In this document: in pieces, positions 62,620 through 64,000 of the stretch
Numbering within the stretch: position 1 is the first letter of the stretch
Layout of the letters: each line of letters opens with the position of its first letter
Assembly: GCA_963621885.1 (NCBI GenBank)
Contig: CAVFFT010000004.1
Span: 1-64,000 of the forward strand
DNA from: UMGS1519 sp963621885
GTDB taxonomy: Bacteria > Actinomycetota > Coriobacteriia > Coriobacteriales > Eggerthellaceae
Direction of reading: 5' to 3'
DNA length: 64,000 bases
Notes under the pieces: generated by a model
Databases searched by the model: none
What the model was told of the DNA's origin: nothing
What the model saw: the letters and a program-made list of their open reading frames with translations, nothing else
Made by a program: the position numbers and the translations under genes

Positions 62620-64000
62620 TCACAGCATGTTCACAGGGTCGATATCAACCGCTATTCGCGCAGATGAATCGCGCTGCACCTGCATCAGCGCCTCGCGAAT
62701 GACGGGGCCCATTTCGGTATGCGGCGCGGCCTTGACCACGATATGCAAGCGATGATTGCCGCGCAGCTTAGCCAAAACGCAATCCGTCGGAGGAAAGACG
62801 GCCCAATCGGACAAGCCCTTGCGCTTGACAAGCTCGCTTAGCGCCGCATACGCCTCCTGAGCGCGCCGCTTTACCTCCTCCAAATCCTTTCCCCAGATGA
62901 GAAGGTTCGCCATGCGGGCGTAAGGCGGATACCGCAAGGCCTTGCGTTTGGGAATCTCCTCACGCAGGAACATCGCACGGTCGTGCGCAGCTGCGGCACG
63001 AATGGCGCTCGAATCGGGCCAGTAGGTCTGCACGAGCACATGGCCTTCAAGATCACCGCGACCCGCTCTACCGGAGACCTGCTCGATGAGTTCATAGGTT
63101 GATTCCGCGCTTCTGAAATCAGGCAGCTTGAGCGTCGTGTCGGCGTTGATCACCCCCACGAGCGTGACTTCGCTGAAATCGTGCCCCTTTGCGATCATCT
63201 GCGTTCCCAGCAGAACCGAGGCGCCAGGCGCCATGAACTCCTCAAGAAGCGCCCGATGCGAACCCTTCTTGCGCGTCGTATCGGCATCCATTCGAATGAT
63301 GGGAACCGCAGCAAGGCCAAACGAGTCGAGTAGCGCTCGAAGCTCCATTTCCACACGCTCGGTGCCCGCGCCGAAAAGCCGCAGATAAGGGCTTTCGCAC
63401 TGGGGGCAACGCGGCGGCATATGCTCGATATGGCCGCAATGGTGGCAAATGAGTAGCCCCTCATATTCGTGATAGGTCAACGACGTCGCGCAATGCGGGC
63501 ACTCCGGCACGAAGCCGCAGTTGCGACAAAGGACGAAACGCGCAAAACCTCGCTGATTCAGCAGGAGAATTGCCTTTTCTCCCTGCTCTAGGCAAGCACG
63601 CAGCATATTCTCCAGCTTGCGCGAGAACATCGCACGCGACCCGCCGCGAAACTCCTGCGCCATATCGACCACATCAACCGCGGGAAGCGGTTTCCCATTC
63701 GCGCGTTCAGGCAGTTCGACGCGCGTCCAATCGCGCTGTGTAGCACAGGCTTGAAGAGTCTCGATCGAAGGCGTCGCCGAACCCAGAACCAGCGTCGCAT
63801 GATGGCGCTTGACCATCCAGCGCGCAACGTCGCGGGCGTGGTAGCGGGGACTCGAATCCTGCTTGTAAGAGCCCTCGTGCTCCTCGTCAATCACGATAAT
63901 TCCCAGGTGAGAAACCGGCGTGAACAAGGCGCTGCGGGCGCCAACAACAACACGCGCCTCACCCGAGCGAATGCGATCCCATTCGTCATAGCGTTCGCCC
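62620..64000 (-). CDS. priA: Primosomal protein N' (PriA), partial at window edge
   Basis: The last 460 residues of the replication-restart helicase. The frame is open to the window edge (RYDEWDRIRSGEARVVVGAR), so the start lies beyond 64000. Visible are the helicase DEEH box (IVIDEEHEGSYKQ), LGSATPSIETL, the zinc-binding Cys pairs (CRNCGFVPECPHC, CHHCGH, PRCPQCES) and motifs V/VI (GTQMIAKGHDF, QVSGRAGRGD). It ends at TGA 62620, about 100 bp before the rpoD start on the same strand. Confidence 0.95.
   Translation of the reverse strand, partial: GERYDEWDRIRSGEARVVVGARSALFTPVSHLGIIVIDEEHEGSYKQDSSPRYHARDVARWMVKRHHATLVLGSATPSIETLQACATQRDWTRVELPERANGKPLPAVDVVDMAQEFRGGSRAMFSRKLENMLRACLEQGEKAILLLNQRGFARFVLCRNCGFVPECPHCATSLTYHEYEGLLICHHCGHIEHMPPRCPQCESPYLRLFGAGTERVEMELRALLDSFGLAAVPIIRMDADTTRKKGSHRALLEEFMAPGASVLLGTQMIAKGHDFSEVTLVGVINADTTLKLPDFRSAESTYELIEQVSGRAGRGDLEGHVLVQTYWPDSSAIRAAAAHDRAMFLREEIPKRKALRYPPYARMANLLIWGKDLEEVKRRAQEAYAALSELVKRKGLSDWAVFPPTDCVLAKLRGNHRLHIVVKAAPHTEMGPVIREALMQVQRDSSARIAVDIDPVNML

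Overview
The window reads as chromosome of a strictly anaerobic, high-GC Gram-positive bacterium, most likely class Coriobacteriia (Eggerthellaceae-like). This is inferred from gene content and protein style: an Ech-type [NiFe] hydrogenase, FixABCX with an acyl-CoA dehydrogenase, an indolepyruvate:ferredoxin oxidoreductase pair, an OFA-family transporter beside a UbiD-type decarboxylase, Gram-positive SOS boxes (CGAAC-N4-GTTC), sortase-like IPKTGD surface proteins, and tRNA genes with encoded CCA. No species name can be supported from sequence alone.

Layout. 1-5.7 kb: an accessory module with an OFA transporter, a 58-residue membrane microprotein and a divergent gallate-decarboxylase-like UbiD enzyme; then an intergenic stretch with a promoter flanked by DtxR-like palindromes driving an apparently gene-free structured RNA; then a glycosyltransferase. 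6.1-12.3 kb: a single-domain ANTAR RNA-binding regulator directly upstream of glutamate synthase gltBD. 12.4-17.9 kb: tRNA-Arg, a Ser/Asp-rich surface protein, a short LarC-like protein, ornithine carbamoyltransferase and argS. 18.5-23.2 kb: acyl-CoA dehydrogenase plus fixABCX with codon use typical of very high expression. 23.4-31.7 kb: two tandem paralogous surface proteins with 10 and 4 InlB-type B-repeats. 31.8-36.4 kb: Na+/H+ antiporter, DEAD-box helicase, tRNA-His/Lys/Leu. 36.5-42.7 kb: an XRE regulator with a Cys-containing tandem repeat tail, a structured leader, and the six-gene ech operon. 43-53.2 kb: pgsA-vanW, then paaK-ACT-dacA-FHA-iorAB, then gluQ. 53.3-59.2 kb: menA, nrdR-dut, nadE, and a divergent LexA/SOS pair. 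59.5-61 kb: tRNA-Pro, tRNA-Leu and tRNA-Asn around a decayed prophage head-protein/toxin fragment. 61-64 kb: the principal sigma factor and the 3' part of priA.

How it works together. The energy genes describe a ferredoxin-centred anaerobic metabolism. IorAB oxidises aryl-pyruvates to aryl-acetyl-CoA and reduced ferredoxin, and PaaK interconverts aryl-acetate and its CoA ester. Ech couples ferredoxin to H2 and ion pumping. FixABCX can link NADH, ferredoxin and quinone pools around the acyl-CoA dehydrogenase, and MenA makes menaquinone. GltBD assimilates nitrogen under a probable ANTAR regulator.

The observations most worth following are: (1) three SOS boxes serving lexA and a divergent, unrecognised tail-anchored protein; (2) the orphan structured RNA behind metal-regulator-like operators near 4.2-4.4 kb; (3) a nested stem structure in the ech leader; (4) the ANTAR-gltBD link; and (5) the MuF-type capsid/CdiA-like toxin remnant wedged between tRNA genes.
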